A DNA stretch of 64,000 nucleotides, taken from positions 5,023,001 through 5,087,000 of the forward strand of contig NC_134755.1 in the NCBI RefSeq assembly GCF_050436995.1. The letters run 5' to 3'. Under the pieces are notes generated by a model, which did not search any database, was not told where the DNA came from, and saw only the letters and a program-made list of their open reading frames with translations. The translations under genes and the position numbers were made by a program. Below, in pieces: positions 1 through 11,827 of the stretch (its first letter is position 1; each line of letters starts with the position of its first letter). This stretch comes from Anticarsia gemmatalis. Lineage: Eukaryota; Arthropoda; Insecta; Lepidoptera; Erebidae.

Positions 1-2167
1 TAATGTCCAGCCTAAACAATTTCTCATTATTCACTCATACCTCATTATGTCCTCATCACACAACATGCTATCAGTGTGATATCAGACACCTCATCATTTA
101 TCAATGTATTCCGATATTGTCTCACTGATGAACCAAGCAACAAACACTACATATACCAACAACATGCCCTAATTTCAATGCAGTGAAATTAACACCAGTA
201 GTAATACAACACATCTATATGGAAATGTGTGTATTAAGCAACATCTGGCTTTATAAGCGGTTAGTAGTTCGAATATTCTCAAACTATCCATAAATTCTAA
301 GTTCATAGCCTATTAGCCAGCTAACATCTGTGTTACTAAGCAATCTCTGAGTTGAATCCACTTCAAATGATCCGTCAGGTGACCAAACTCAAACTAAAAG
401 TTTCAAGAACATTGACTAATCTTACGCAAGATTTAATTTGAAATTGCGTTCCAGACGTTCGCAGAATTTTGATTTCGACTTAGAGAATCAAATTGATAGA
501 ATCTACGTTTATTTCTTGCTATTATTTGTACAGGCACTATTGATTAGTACATCGCATCTAATTTGAATATCGTAATTTAAATCAAAGATCAAAAACAAAA
601 TGTGAATTTGAAAACATAAATCAAACATTTACTTTCGTTTTTCTGTCGGAGTGATATTTACCTACTTATCTTCATAAAACTTTTCTCATAAAAGACTCGA
701 CTTCAATTGACTCGTTCACAATATACAAAGCGACAGCACCAACTAAAACAAATAAGAACACGCAAATATAAAATGAAAGACAATTTACTAAGCCAACAAT
801 CTCGAACGCAAACACCAAAATAATTCATCCAATAAGAATAAAACAACGAAGTCTATTCGCTGAAGGCGGCGGCCTTAAAACAGATACAAACTTTGCTTTT
901 CTTTTAATTCCGCTTAAGTATTGTTAGGGAAGTTTGTGGGTCCTGACGAAAGAGGCCTCTAAGCCCGTGTCAATCCACCGCACTGACGAGGTCACAGGGA
1001 TTTGCCCTTACTGTTTTTGCGGATCAAATTTAAATTCTCGTGTCTAGGATACTGTCTGCAGATTTTTTGATATTACCGTACATTTTCCGCGTATCGTCGA
1101 GATTATTTGGAGCTTATTTGCTAGCTTCCTTTCGGGAAATTGAAATTAGATTACCGCTTTCATGTGGAGAGCACACATTAAACATTTTAAGTATGTATAA
1201 TTTTACGTTGGTATGGGAATGAATCTTCAATGCTAATTCTGCAGTGAAAGCTCGAGCGACTGAATGTGTGTGGAACACGCACGTGTTTGATAACAAATGG
1301 CGACAGGATCGTCCCTTATTACATTCGGCTAACATTGTCACTGGCGAACATGAATGTATGTCGTCGTAATACATTATGCTTGTTTATACAACTGTTTGAT
1401 GTGACATGAAGGTATTGTGTAGTTTCCTTTAAATAAATAAGAATGATCAACATCATTTTGCAATACTTAAAGTGATTTGACGACAAAGAATCTTAATAAA
1501 GTTATTCAATCGATATTTTAACCATTGTTTGTTATATAAAGTTCTATTTACAGCAAAGCAGAGTCCTTTTTTAACTTTTACCGATATAAACGTTGCCCAA
1601 AACTACAAGAGTCAAGCAACTAGTATTGGATCACAATTGTAATATAGTCCAACTTTCCCAAAGTATTTCTAATATTTAACAGGTAATTCATTTTTACTTG
1701 AACATTTTTTGATTAAAAAAGAGGCTTTCACAAACTCCGTCCAGTATTATCTGGTACAAGTTAATTATTTCATTAAATTTTCACCCAGCAAGCAGGATCC
1801 CAATAATTTCTATTCAAGTAAATATTTTCCTTCCTCATATTTGTCGAAAACATTTTTAAATTTTGTATTAAATACGCCTAACATTCAGTAAACATCAGAT
1901 AAGGTGTTCAATTTGTTTTAACTGAGGTCCGGCTCGATAAAGCCTTATTAAAATTAGGTAATACGGACTTTCTGGTTACGATACAAATGTCTAGAATCTT
2001 GTTAGAAATCTAGATGAAGGAACATTGCGGTTGAGAATAAAATAACTAAGAATACCATTTTCAGGTTCATTTCATTTATTTTTTGGTGAAACTAGGGAAC
2101 AACTATTCCTAAAAGAGTCATTTTAATTATTTCTGTATAATAATATGATATTATTTCATTATTTTAG
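1..2167. other. Upstream intron of the myosin light chain-like gene, no exon seen
   Basis: The exon at 2168 starts with an acceptor and encodes the C-terminal half of a light chain, so this stretch should be intron of that gene. I searched the + strand for the missing N-terminal EF-hand exon and found nothing convincing. A GC-richer pocket at about 930-1015 has short open frames on both strands but no usable splice sites. The rest is AT-rich with no repeat I can name. Confidence 0.5.
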
Positions 2168-2307
2168 GCTCCAAATCCATTAGATTTTGATGGTTTCGTC
2201 AACTTGCTTGGCTACAAGTCCATTGAATTGGACTCGGAAGAAACGTTGCTGTCTGCTCTATCACGTTGGGAGGATAATGATAAGAAAGGACTCATATCTG
2301 AAGAAAG
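2168..2307 (+). CDS. Myosin regulatory light chain-like protein, internal exon
   Basis: The exon is preceded by ...ttattttag and followed by gtaatt. It is 140 bases, enters in phase 0 and leaves with two bases (AG) that join the G of the exon at 10482 to make an Arg codon. The encoded stretch begins APNPLDFDGFVNLLGY, matching the part of myosin regulatory light chains where PGPINFT-type sequence ends the second EF-hand and the third begins. A degenerate EF-hand loop follows: D at 1, D at 3, G at 6 and I at 8, but K at 5 and R at 12, so calcium binding is unlikely. This fits the C-terminal lobe of the family. Regulatory light chains bind the myosin heavy-chain neck and tune motor activity. The N-terminal EF-hand and phosphorylation site would be left of the window. 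The protein is divergent, so a tissue-specific paralogue rather than the main muscle Mlc2 is possible. Confidence 0.82.
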
Positions 2308-4973
2308 GTAATTATAATTTATTCGTTTCATGGGTATTGAATGCATTAAATTAAATTGATATTGTTGATTGCTAAGAGCGATTTATCATGGACATTGGCT
2401 CTAAGAGTTTATAGTAAGCATAACGTTCTTCTTTTTAACTGTTTCTATCTCGTGTCTAGTTCTGTAAATTTCAATAGTAGTGTAGTAAATCTTAGGAAAC
2501 CTAATTTATTTTAAGCATGCAGAACTTTGTTATTCCTTAGTACAACATAAATCCTAAACTTGCTTACTATCCAGAATATTTATATGAGCTAACCAATAAT
2601 GAATTTACATCATCGCGCAACTAATAACTTAGCAACTATGAGAATGGGCTAACTTGTGTAATCCACAGTGTATTGAGGCCGCTAATAAAGTTCGACTTGA
2701 AACTTAAACTACATACACAGATTAAACGTATCTATCTCTTTCGCGCTTGTGTGTTGAATAATTTATATAGATATGCTATCCTTTTCCTGCACATGGGTTG
2801 AATAGGTTTCGGTGCGGAAACAATGCGAACTGTTAGTTTGAAGTTATGTGTGGCAAACATTGACTTTGAAGATACACAAGATTAGACGACTTAAATGTCG
2901 TAGTGCCGGAACCTTGGGGACTGAGGGAACGTTGATTTCAAGCTTGCTTTGTTTCGTATTTAGTTAATAAGTTTTACCGTAAGTTAGAATGCTACGCGTG
3001 GTAGGGGACTGAAAACTTTCACAGGTATACAGTAGGAATCCAAGCATAAATCTCACAAACAAAACTGTACGTAGCCTAGGTTTCTCATTCGTTTAGTTCA
3101 AATAAAACCTTAATTTTACAATGTCAACAAATATCTACTATGAATTTCAAATATTCACTATAGCTTCAAAATATTAGGTTTACATAACAAAATCTGCTTG
3201 TAAATTCAGTGACGCCAACGAGTTGAAACGTTAATCGCTATTAAAACAGTAACTGCTACCTTTTTGAGGGTTAATAAATTCAAAACCTGTAGTGATGTTG
3301 TTACTAAATATTTTAGGTATACACTTTTGATAGAAAATTATTAGATTGGTTAAAAAACTTTTTATTGTATGAATAAGATTTTCCTTAACGTCAATTCAAT
3401 AGCTAAGGTTAAAAGAAAACCTTGGATATTGCAATAAAGCAATTAAATATAGGCAATTGAACTAGCGATATCTGCACTTAATATTGATAAAAATAAAGTA
3501 AAAGAAATACATTAAGGTACATCAATACAAACCAGTGTGGTACAAACATACTTATTTCTTATCTCCAAATACGGTCTTCTGTAAGTTGTAAGCACATTAT
3601 CCAACCTTTGTAACTCATATTTTGTATACGTCTGTCTTTTAGGATACAATTTCTCAAAGGTAAAATGAAAACCTGCGCTACATCCTCTGAATTGTTTGAC
3701 GTCAACACAGATATCGAATAATATATCTAGATATACCTACAAACAGAAAGTGATTAAACTCTTCGCAATGAAATATGAATGGGGGATTGACTTTACAAAA
3801 CCAGTTGTTGACAAATTTTGTAAAAAAATTCTATGCCTTTACCGAGAGAAAATCAAAATGCGCATTCAGTTTGCGTAGAGTTTGGAAAAAAACAAAGTTA
3901 TTAAGTAATTAATAAATCATGACGCTTATAACGGCCAAAGATCACGTACATTTTTGCATAGTAATATAACATTATTGTAAAAGTGAGTAGGTTGTGTTTA
4001 TATTCCATTTTCATACGATTAAGGGTCGATTTTCTAGTATACGACTTCATTTCAGAAACGATATCGATGTTTCGATAGAAAAAGGAAAGACAAAGTAATA
4101 TCCTAAAACTTCACCGTAATTCTTCGAAAAAGTTAGGTTATGTAAATAAAAGATACGCCTTTACCAAACTTGTCGTATCCAGTCTATCCAACATCTGTGA
4201 TGGTGACCGAATATCTCCATATGTTATTTTCCTTCGTTATCGAAAAACAGAAGCGACTGTGCTTTGTTGTTGCCTAGGACAAACAATAGGTTAGTTTTTT
4301 TTACCTTATTTTTCAAACATTTTCGTCTGCCTTTGAATATGTAGGTATTGTCTTGTTTGTTGATGTTTTGCTTCTGATTTATGTTAAATTTGTTTACTGT
4401 AGAACAATAATAATATGTATAGAATTTAAAATTAAACAAACAGAAGTGGAATGTGCGCAGACCGGATTTTCAGCTTTACGTTTAGGAATGAATCCTTAGA
4501 ATACTTATATTATTGTTGATGTAAAACTTACAATAATCCACTGTTGGATCTGTAGACCTGAAAATCGAAACTAATTTGTATCGAAACGTATTGCTGATGA
4601 TTATTTATTTACAGAAAGGCTACACACTTCTGCTTTTAGGCAATGAAGAACCAATAACAGAACGTGCTGATATGCAACTAGTTGTAAAAACACAAAGAGC
4701 TTATAAGTATTACAGCAAAAAATAACAAGCCTGTCATACAAGTTAACTACTTAGGAAACATGTAGGCGTATCGCGATTAACCTTAAGTTCAGGGGAAACA
4801 TCAAACACACTGACCGATCACTTACTAAGAAAACTTCAGCCCGAAACAACTTTGTATATTGCGTACGATAATATCCGCCCACTTCGAATGTTCGAATACT
4901 AATAGGAGTAAAGGGAAAAACACATATTACGCGGTTGCGAGAAGGGCGCGGGATGGAACAGCAGCGCGATTCT

Positions 4974-5322
4974 GTACAGTCGGTACTGTCGAGTATGGAA
5001 AGTTTGACATTTAGAATGTACTGCCAAAATAGTTACCTACCCTACGACGCCCGTCAGAGGTGCAGTACCTCGATTCTCTACCACTATCGACTACCGACAA
5101 CCGGCTAGCTATCGACATTTTGACATTTAGAATGTACTGCCAAAATGTTTATTACGACACCCGTCAGAGGCGCTGATCCGATTTTCATACAAAATTTCTC
5201 GATGACAGTTCGATTGTCAGTAGTCGATAGTTGTAGAGAATTGAGCTACTGATCAGAATTTCATACAGAATTTCTCGATGACAGGCCGGTAGTCGATAGT
5301 CGATAATAGTAGAGAATCGAGA
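4974..5322 (+). repeat. Composite of MITE units with GCGCGATTCTCTAC-type termini
   Basis: The unit starts GCGCGATTCTGTACAGTCGG and the cluster ends near GTAGAGAATCG, so the outer ends are inverted. Inside, a 25-base stretch beginning GACATTTAGAATG occurs twice without change (5006-5030 and 5122-5146), and the phrase TTTCTCGATGACAG also occurs twice. At least two units therefore appear merged or nested. Related single copies lie at 30629, 49554, 52049 and 60789. No coding capacity is seen. The family is non-autonomous and I do not know its transposase superfamily. Confidence 0.65.
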
Positions 5323-8198
5323 TATAGGAGTACGGCGGGTGTTATTTTAAATGTTTATTATTATAAACAACTACAATGGAACAAAGCGAGGAAGCCGTCT
5401 CGTCATTCACTACAAAAAGCAATTTTAATATCATTGCTTATTTGTTGTGAACGATAACGCTACCAGAGAACATCATATTCACATCGGCCTAGTACCCACG
5501 TTGTATGCATAGAGTTATTAAATTGCCGGAATCACGGCATCAGGTTGACTCAGGTTCATTGACTTCCAAAGTTTTGTAATATCTTAATAACAAAATCGTA
5601 GAAGTAGGCATGAGTTATTATATTCTAAATTGCCAGGAACATACACGCAATAAAACAAGTATAATTTCACTATCTTTCTTCTTGGAATTGATCAGTTATA
5701 TGCTGGAAACAATATTTTCTCAGAACCGTATTTATTACATTATTTACATTTCCATATTCCAATATTCTATTTTCGTGTGATATAATGAAGAAGTAATTCA
5801 AGCTGCTCGAAGATTTTTTACCGTAATTATTTGCTTATATTGAAAATGACTGAGATGGGCATTTTTGTTTACTTTTCGACTAGCAGAAGGTAATAATTTC
5901 TCTACCCATAATTTGTTTCGTCCATTAATGAACATTTTAAAATCAGTAAATTACACACTCGATGGACAGTTGCGAAACTTCCTTTACCATCGAAATTTTA
6001 ATTAGGCCCAAATGAATAACACAATTATATCTTAATGGCCATAAAAAGGTAGCGTTTAAATTACACATTACGTTGGGGAATCATAAATATTGCGAATCAA
6101 GATTTAAATTACATTTTCAGATATTCGCATGATGTATTCAGGGGTAAGGTACCTGATAGGCTGTGATTTAAACCGGTCCTGGGGCAGTAGCCAAATGTAT
6201 GACGTTGTTTTGAGATTAACTGTACCTTCTGGATACCTAATTAATGAGCTATTTCCGATGTTTCATTTACCTGCTTGCAATATTGTTATCTGTTATAAAT
6301 CAAATCTGAAAAGGAAACGAAAGAAATAACGTCACGTGACACGTAATAGCTTTGAGGTACCAGATTTAGCACACCATCTTAGTAAAAGATGACTCTTACA
6401 AGCAAATTTTGAAGTTCTGTTATTCAACATCAATCTACAATCAGTCACTAAACAGAATAATATGGTTTCGTCACGTTAAAAGAAGAAGTCAAATAATACC
6501 ACAATAAAATACACAAGCCAAAAAGGAACAAGCATCCTTGTTAAATAAAATTATATAAAGGAGAAGCGTCTCATAGCTGCTATCAATTTACCCCGCCAGT
6601 TGTCTTTCAGACAACAATATTTTTCACTTAAGAAATTCAAATTCCAATTGCGTAAGAGATCAGTAAAAATGATTTATAAGAGAGACTTGATTCAATTTTA
6701 TTTACCTTAATACATTGTCTGGTGAAATTGAAATAAATCGTGCTCCCTCAGGTAAGTAACTTGATTAACTTCGCCGTTAAGGGGACAGATGGGAATTCAC
6801 TATTGTACACCATGGGCCTCTAATAGGGGTTTCCCGTTACAATGTTAAAGGACCTTACCAATCTACTGAATGGAAAAGTATTTAGAGTTAAAAATAGAAC
6901 TGAGATTTGTTATTGAAGCAATTTGATTTTATTTGTAGTTCTGTATATTATCTTGACTCTTTGAACAGCGTCTTTGAACTGGACAAAATATAGGCATAGA
7001 TAAAGTTTCAAATACCAGCATCGATTTTTTAAGGTCATCGTCCATCCGTTTAAGTCTATCACAGGTATATAAACAATAATTTCAGTGCTTTACTAAAACG
7101 AAGTGAAAAATCAACGGCCTTGATAATTAAATTCCGTACCCTAATAATGAAAAAGATAAATAATTTAATATGTAAGTACGTTACTTAATTCAAAAGAGTA
7201 TAAACTTGAGAGGGAACACCGCGAAGGTTTATTAAAATTCTCAGTGCAATCTGTGTTTTACGACAACCCTCGGATAGGCTTTTGTATAATTCTAAGGGAG
7301 AATTTGACGAGAAAACGTATACGAAAACATTTGTACGTCGTACAAAAGATCGTAAAATAAAATTATGTGTTCTTACGTTTTGTACTTGTCTGTTTGGGAG
7401 TCTGTGCCCCAAAAGACGAATAAGTAACGCCATTAGGGCTTTTAAAACGACACTAATAATTTACAGTAGTGTGAAAAGCCTAAAAAAATACTATTTACAT
7501 ATTCTTAGAAAAAAATCTTACGAAGAAAGTTTTTAAAGACATATAATTAGCAAATAAAAATGATACAAGTTTGTTATTCATCGAAACGTTTTGCTATAAT
7601 TATGCTGAATCTGAATGTTCCAACTTTATCATATTGATCACGTGAAAGTTTTGAAGAGGCACGTAATTTCGGAACTTTTTAAATTATACGCTATTCTTAG
7701 GGCAAATTATAGGCTTGGATTTAGAGCTCCAATCTTAGTTTTAATAGTTTATTTAGGTACTTTATAAATGATATACAAATTGTGACTATTGTGACAATAA
7801 AATAGTGAGTAACTAAGCTCCTGTAACTTAGTATCTAGAGATATAAAATTCTATAGATTTTCTGAGTATTTTTAAAAAAATTCCTGGAGGGCTATTACGT
7901 ATTTCAGTTGTAATTTTTTTGAAAACCAATATAGTGTATGGTTTTCTGCATAATTAATCGTTATTTTCACATTAAAATTCTTATAAAAAATACATAAGTT
8001 TCGTTTAACCAGCCTCTGTATTGGAGATGCATAAAAGTCGAGGATGTCACTACATTTTCTCTTGTATTCGTAAAAATATTTTGACTTCCGAACTATAAAC
8101 GAACACAATCGTTGCTTTTTATACCATTACAGTGTTTTCTTTTATTCCCGATCAATAAGGAGATAATGTGAAACGCTAAAATAAAATTTATTACATAC

Positions 8199-8290
8199 TA
8201 GCTGTTTCCCACGGTTTCGTTCTCCGACCTTCGGGACCTGGAAAAAGGTTTATTGCTCAGTCACGTCTAAACGTGGAGCAATATTTTATT
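8199..8290 (-). repeat. Degenerate Helitron-like 3' end (inverted)
   Basis: The stretch starts ACTAGCTGTTTCCCACGG on the + strand. In reverse this is a ...CAGCTAGT terminus resembling the intact Helitrons at 39672, 46472 and 46956. The hairpin is decayed and the 5' end is not visible. This is a weak call that rests on the terminus only. Confidence 0.35.
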
Positions 8291-8775
8291 CGGTTGCTAT
8301 GGTTGTACAGATTCTTACTGTAAGCTTCGCTAAAATTCATCCGCTTGAAAATGTATGAAGTAAACAATTCTAACTTTTATGTATGTAAGCGGAACCAACA
8401 CCTCTTAACATGTTAACTTTTGACTGAAAATGGTAGAGCGTAGCTTTTTAAAGCGAACTTAATCTCATATATTATTATTATTCCTCGATTTACTAGTAAC
8501 CGAATTTTTGTTTGTTTGTTTAATAATCTTTTTTTTATATCGCCTTTATACACAAAAGCTTAACACCAAATATCGGCTAAAATCTGTGCCTAACGATCTC
8601 TGAAATCTACTTCTCTTATCGTTCTTTTTGCTTATTTTTAACCGACTACCGTTACAATGGTTGGCACGGGCAGCGGCGCCGGCGGTGGCTTCTCTACGGG
8701 GAATAAAACCGTTAAAACCAAACATTATTATTTTAGAAATAAATATGCCGAAGATATTGTATACGTTAAACTAAT

Positions 8776-8965
8776 TTTTGCCCGCGAATTCGTCCGCGTA
8801 GTTTGTGACTTAGGATAGAATTTTCATACAATTTCACCCCGTACTTTATCCCCTCGGGGGTAAAAATGATCAAAATCCTTACTTAGCGTCATAACATCTA
8901 TCTGCATGCCAAATTTCAGCACAATCTATCAGTGGTTTGGGCTGTGCGTTGATAGATCACTATGT
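8776..8965 (+). repeat. Dispersed lepidopteran repeat (GCCCGCG...GTTTGGGCTGTGCG type)
   Basis: The stretch opens GCCCGCGAATTCGTCCGCG, passes through a tract of CACCCC / CCCCTCGGGGG, and ends with AGTGGTTTGGGCTGTGCG followed by GATAGATCACTATGTCAG. This order of phrases recurs as a common interspersed repeat in moth and butterfly genomes. It is non-coding and diverged, and I am not sure of its class. Confidence 0.6.
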
Positions 8966-10481
8966 CAGTTATATGATGTAGGTTAAATTGTAAATTTTAA
9001 ATTCAATACCCCTTTAAATTTGGCCCTTGAACATAAGTGTGTACCTAAGCTCTAAATAATTAAGATGAAATTGTTTTCCATACAAAGCTCACGGAATAGC
9101 GATAAACTCAAATTGATAACGAGTGGATAAGCCGCGAAACGAAACACTCTCTTTATCATACGACGTTGATAAACAAACCCTTACAAAGAAAGCATACATT
9201 GTTTTATCTAATTTATATACTTAAGGTAATATTTTTCCGTGTCTCGAAGAGTTGTTTATCTCCGACAAATATAATTTATTTTTTCGGCTTCTATTATTCA
9301 AATCTGTCTTTGTCGTATCTCTTTGTCTGTTTTATAAACAATGGGCCTATATAAATGTCTCACCGACATACATTTTATTTGCTCGTGATTATTATGAAGA
9401 TTGGAAAAGAAATTGCTGTGGTACTTTACTTTTATTTACGTTTTACTGATTTCGAAATGATGAAACTTAAATTTTATGATCGTAGTTTTTATAAAACTTA
9501 TAAGATGAGTTCATAAGAATGAAGGAATTTTGACTGTAAATTAAGTTCCCTGATGTGTTTGTCGGTCTGCTTGCTACAAAAAAATCAAGGATTTGCATAG
9601 TGATTCAAAGGGATCACGACAAAGTTATTAAAAATATAGCACTGGATTTGGGTTCAACGCTTTAACAGAACAATGTGTATTAGATTGGATAGTTTGTGTT
9701 CAACGGTTTAATATCACGTACAATAAATATTTTACAATTTCTTCCATCAAAAGTTCTAAACCATTAACAGAACATTCTGCTCAGTAATCAGTTATCGCAA
9801 CTTTCAAAAGCAGTAAATTCACGTGAAACCTTCATTTAGAAGCCGTAAGCTTTATTTTCTTAAGAAGTTAAGACTGAATGTAAGAACTAAGTTGTAAAAG
9901 AGAATTAAGGTTCGTAGGTAGCGGTACAAAAATGCTTTAGTCAACTAACAAAGTTACTACGATTGCAATTCTGCTGGCCAAGCTTGTTGAGATTGGCTAT
10001 TTCCCTTGGTTTATTTAATGAAACGAATTACTTGAGAGCTAGATATTGTTTTCTGATATTGGAAACTCTTTTTTGATAGCTTTTTTCTAGTTATTTGTGT
10101 TCATCGATTGTCTGTGCGTAAAGTTTAGGTTTGTTATATTCTAATGTTTCATCATAGAATGATCATCATGGATGGCGAAAATAAGCCTAACTGTGTATCA
10201 ACAACATTGCAGTAAAACTATATAAAACCTTCACTATAACTTAATTTTATGCCACAATGCTGTAGCTATGACCAGTATTTTGCTCATAAGACATTTTTCA
10301 TCATCAAGCCATCTTCAATAGTTAATAAGTTGTTAAATTGATATCTTCCTGAGCCAAACAACAGACTTCAATATTTAGGACATTTTAACGTTTTAGATAT
10401 CATAAGTATTCCAAGTATCTCATTTCATCTCTGCTTCTAATATTTTCCATTTGTATCAACTAACATATTATCTTTTTCTAG

Positions 10482-10653
10482 GATCCGACATGACCTTATG
10501 ACCTTCGGAGACAAGTTCACAGCTAAAGAGGCCGACTACGCTTTAGATGAAGCCCCACTGATTGTACAAAACGACGGCTCTACTATGATTGACTACGTGA
10601 AATTCTGCAACAAACTGGCCGGCTTGAGGAAGCCGTCTAAGTTTAATGAATAA
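10482..10653 (+). CDS. Myosin regulatory light chain-like protein, terminal exon
   Basis: The acceptor tctttttctag is followed by ATCCGACATGACC in the frame carried over from 2307, and the frame runs to TAA at 10651-10653. Together the two exons give 103 residues. Family hallmarks are RIRHDLMTFGDKFTAKEADY, matching the RLRHALMTWGDKFT-type helix of insect regulatory light chains, and a last EF-hand-like segment ending FCNKLAGLRKPSKFNE. The fourth EF loop is poorly conserved, with a DGSTMIDY core. The tail is basic and short, whereas muscle Mlc2 tails are usually acidic. The gene points toward the - strand CUB exon 1.0 kb downstream, so the two units are convergent or overlapping. Confidence 0.87.
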
Positions 10654-10671
10654 TGAAAGTAATGATTTGAA

Positions 10672-10677
10672 AATAAA
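10672..10677 (+). terminator. Poly(A) signal AATAAA of the myosin light chain-like gene
   Basis: A canonical AATAAA lies 18 bases after the stop codon, and a GT-rich tract (GTTTGTTATAAAGTGTGTTT) follows within 20 bases. This is the expected layout of an animal cleavage and polyadenylation site, and it implies a very short 3' UTR of about 40 bases. Confidence 0.8.
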
Positions 10678-11646
10678 TGATGTTTGTTATAAAGTGTGTT
10701 TCATTGTAAATGTTGTAAAGTCTTTTCCACAAGTATGTTTGAAACAATTGCTATTATTTGCTAGCATGAAATCTTTTTTGTGATGTCTTGTATCTATCAA
10801 GTCAAATAATATCTATAAAGTTACAGTCCTGCTATTTTCATGCTCTCCTATTAAAATATTGATGTGTTTTATCTTAAACATTGTATTAAAACATTGAGTG
10901 GAATCTGTCTAATTTCAGCTCAACACAAGCTTATGATATATAAGTAGACCAGAAGCTTAAAAGAATAAGTTAAATATATCAGATAAATCGTACATTATAC
11001 GGCACAAAGGATTTATATTCCCAGTCAACTGTTCCGAAAGCAAAGTTAAAGTTCTTCGTAATGAACCAATTTCAAACAGGATTTCGCTAAATAGAGAAGT
11101 TTCCAAGTGTAGAATTAAACTTTGTAGACTTCGCCATGAATTTGGAGTATTTAAAGACGTACGTCAATTATTTGTAGAAACTATTAATAAAGCTTTCAGT
11201 TAAATTGTAATAGTTCATTATCTTTAAATAGTTAGTTTCCATATTTCATTTAAATGCTCTCAGACCAAGTTCGAATGAATTGATTAAATATCTTAGTAAT
11301 TACGAAATCGTTTCAAGTGTTAATGAATATTTAAGTGTAAATTAAATATCAATTACTAAAACTGTATAATACCTCTAGTGTCTATAAATAAGTTATCCTT
11401 TAAGTGTCTACGATATTTATTAATACTTATTTACCAGACAGAAGATTTATATAGAAATTCGTCCAAATGCCCGAGTACCATAAAAAACGAATTCATGATA
11501 AAAGTACTCAGGCTTCCACACAATTGAGGTACGACGCGTAAATAATACGACGAAAACGATCGTCCTTCCTTCTCCTATATTCGTTGGATAATAACGTAGG
11601 TATGGTAATGACAGTTCGCTGAAGAAAACGTCCATAAATTACTTAC
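10678..11646. other. Gap between the light chain 3' end and the CUB exon
   Basis: The gap is AT-rich with no recognised repeat. Continuing leftward on the - strand from the CUB exon, the frame meets a stop at once (GAG TAA), consistent with a splice donor at GTAAGT. A 60-codon open stretch lies on the - strand between 11447 and about 11617, but it has no CUB features and would need an intron of only about 30 bases, so I do not annotate it. Confidence 0.55.
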
Positions 11647-11827
11647 TCGAGATGTTCCTTGTGTATATCGAAGTCTGTGAAGACGAGTTCGACAATCTCG
11701 TGCGGCGCGGCGACGAACGTGTAGAGCAGGCAGTCGACGCGCGGCGGATAGGGGCGCGGGTAGTCGGGGCTGCTGAACGTGCCGCGCTCCTTGCCGTACG
11801 TCGACGTGAAGCGGATGCACGTACAAC
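11647..11827 (-). CDS. CUB-domain protein (SOL-1-like), exon 3, start of CUB domain
   Basis: The exon is 181 bases, with acceptor ttgttatgcag before 11827 and perfect donor GTAAGT after 11647. Its first two bases complete a Ser codon from the exon at 46194, and it leaves in phase 2. It encodes residues 30-89 of the reconstructed protein. A CUB signature is clear: RFTSTYGKERGTFSSPDYPR (residues 35-54), then PYPP, Cys62, LLYTF, and HEIVELVFTDFDI, which matches the usual G-x-I-x-SPNYP...C...F...I-x-L-x-F-x-x-FDI pattern. CUB domains mediate extracellular protein-protein contacts. The wording resembles insect suppressor-of-lurcher-1 (SOL-1) type proteins, auxiliary subunits of ionotropic glutamate receptors, but Neto-like or another CUB protein remains possible. 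The rest of the CUB domain and later domains lie in exons I could not find to the left. Its GC content is far above its surroundings, as expected for conserved coding sequence. Confidence 0.85.

Larger units (their letters stand above)
2308..10481 (+). other. 8.2-kb intron of the myosin light chain-like gene
   Basis: The intron is bounded by gtaatt at 2308 and by the pyrimidine-rich acceptor tctttttctag ending at 10481. It contains a composite MITE cluster (4974-5322), a degenerate Helitron-like end (8199-8290) and a dispersed repeat (8776-8965). I see no further exon of this gene and no convincing - strand exon of the CUB gene, although one could be hidden here. A GC-rich patch near 8660-8705 lies between repeats and is not open in a useful frame. 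Confidence 0.75.

Noticed and set aside
930..1015. GC-richer stretch considered as a missing exon of the CUB or light chain gene
   Set aside because: No polypyrimidine acceptor, stops in the flanking frame, and no light chain or CUB residues.
11447..11635. - strand open frame of about 60 codons just past the CUB exon, with an acceptor-like TTCTTCAG
   Set aside because: It would need an intron of about 30 bases, too short for insects, and the peptide has no CUB features (no expected Cys or Gly pattern).
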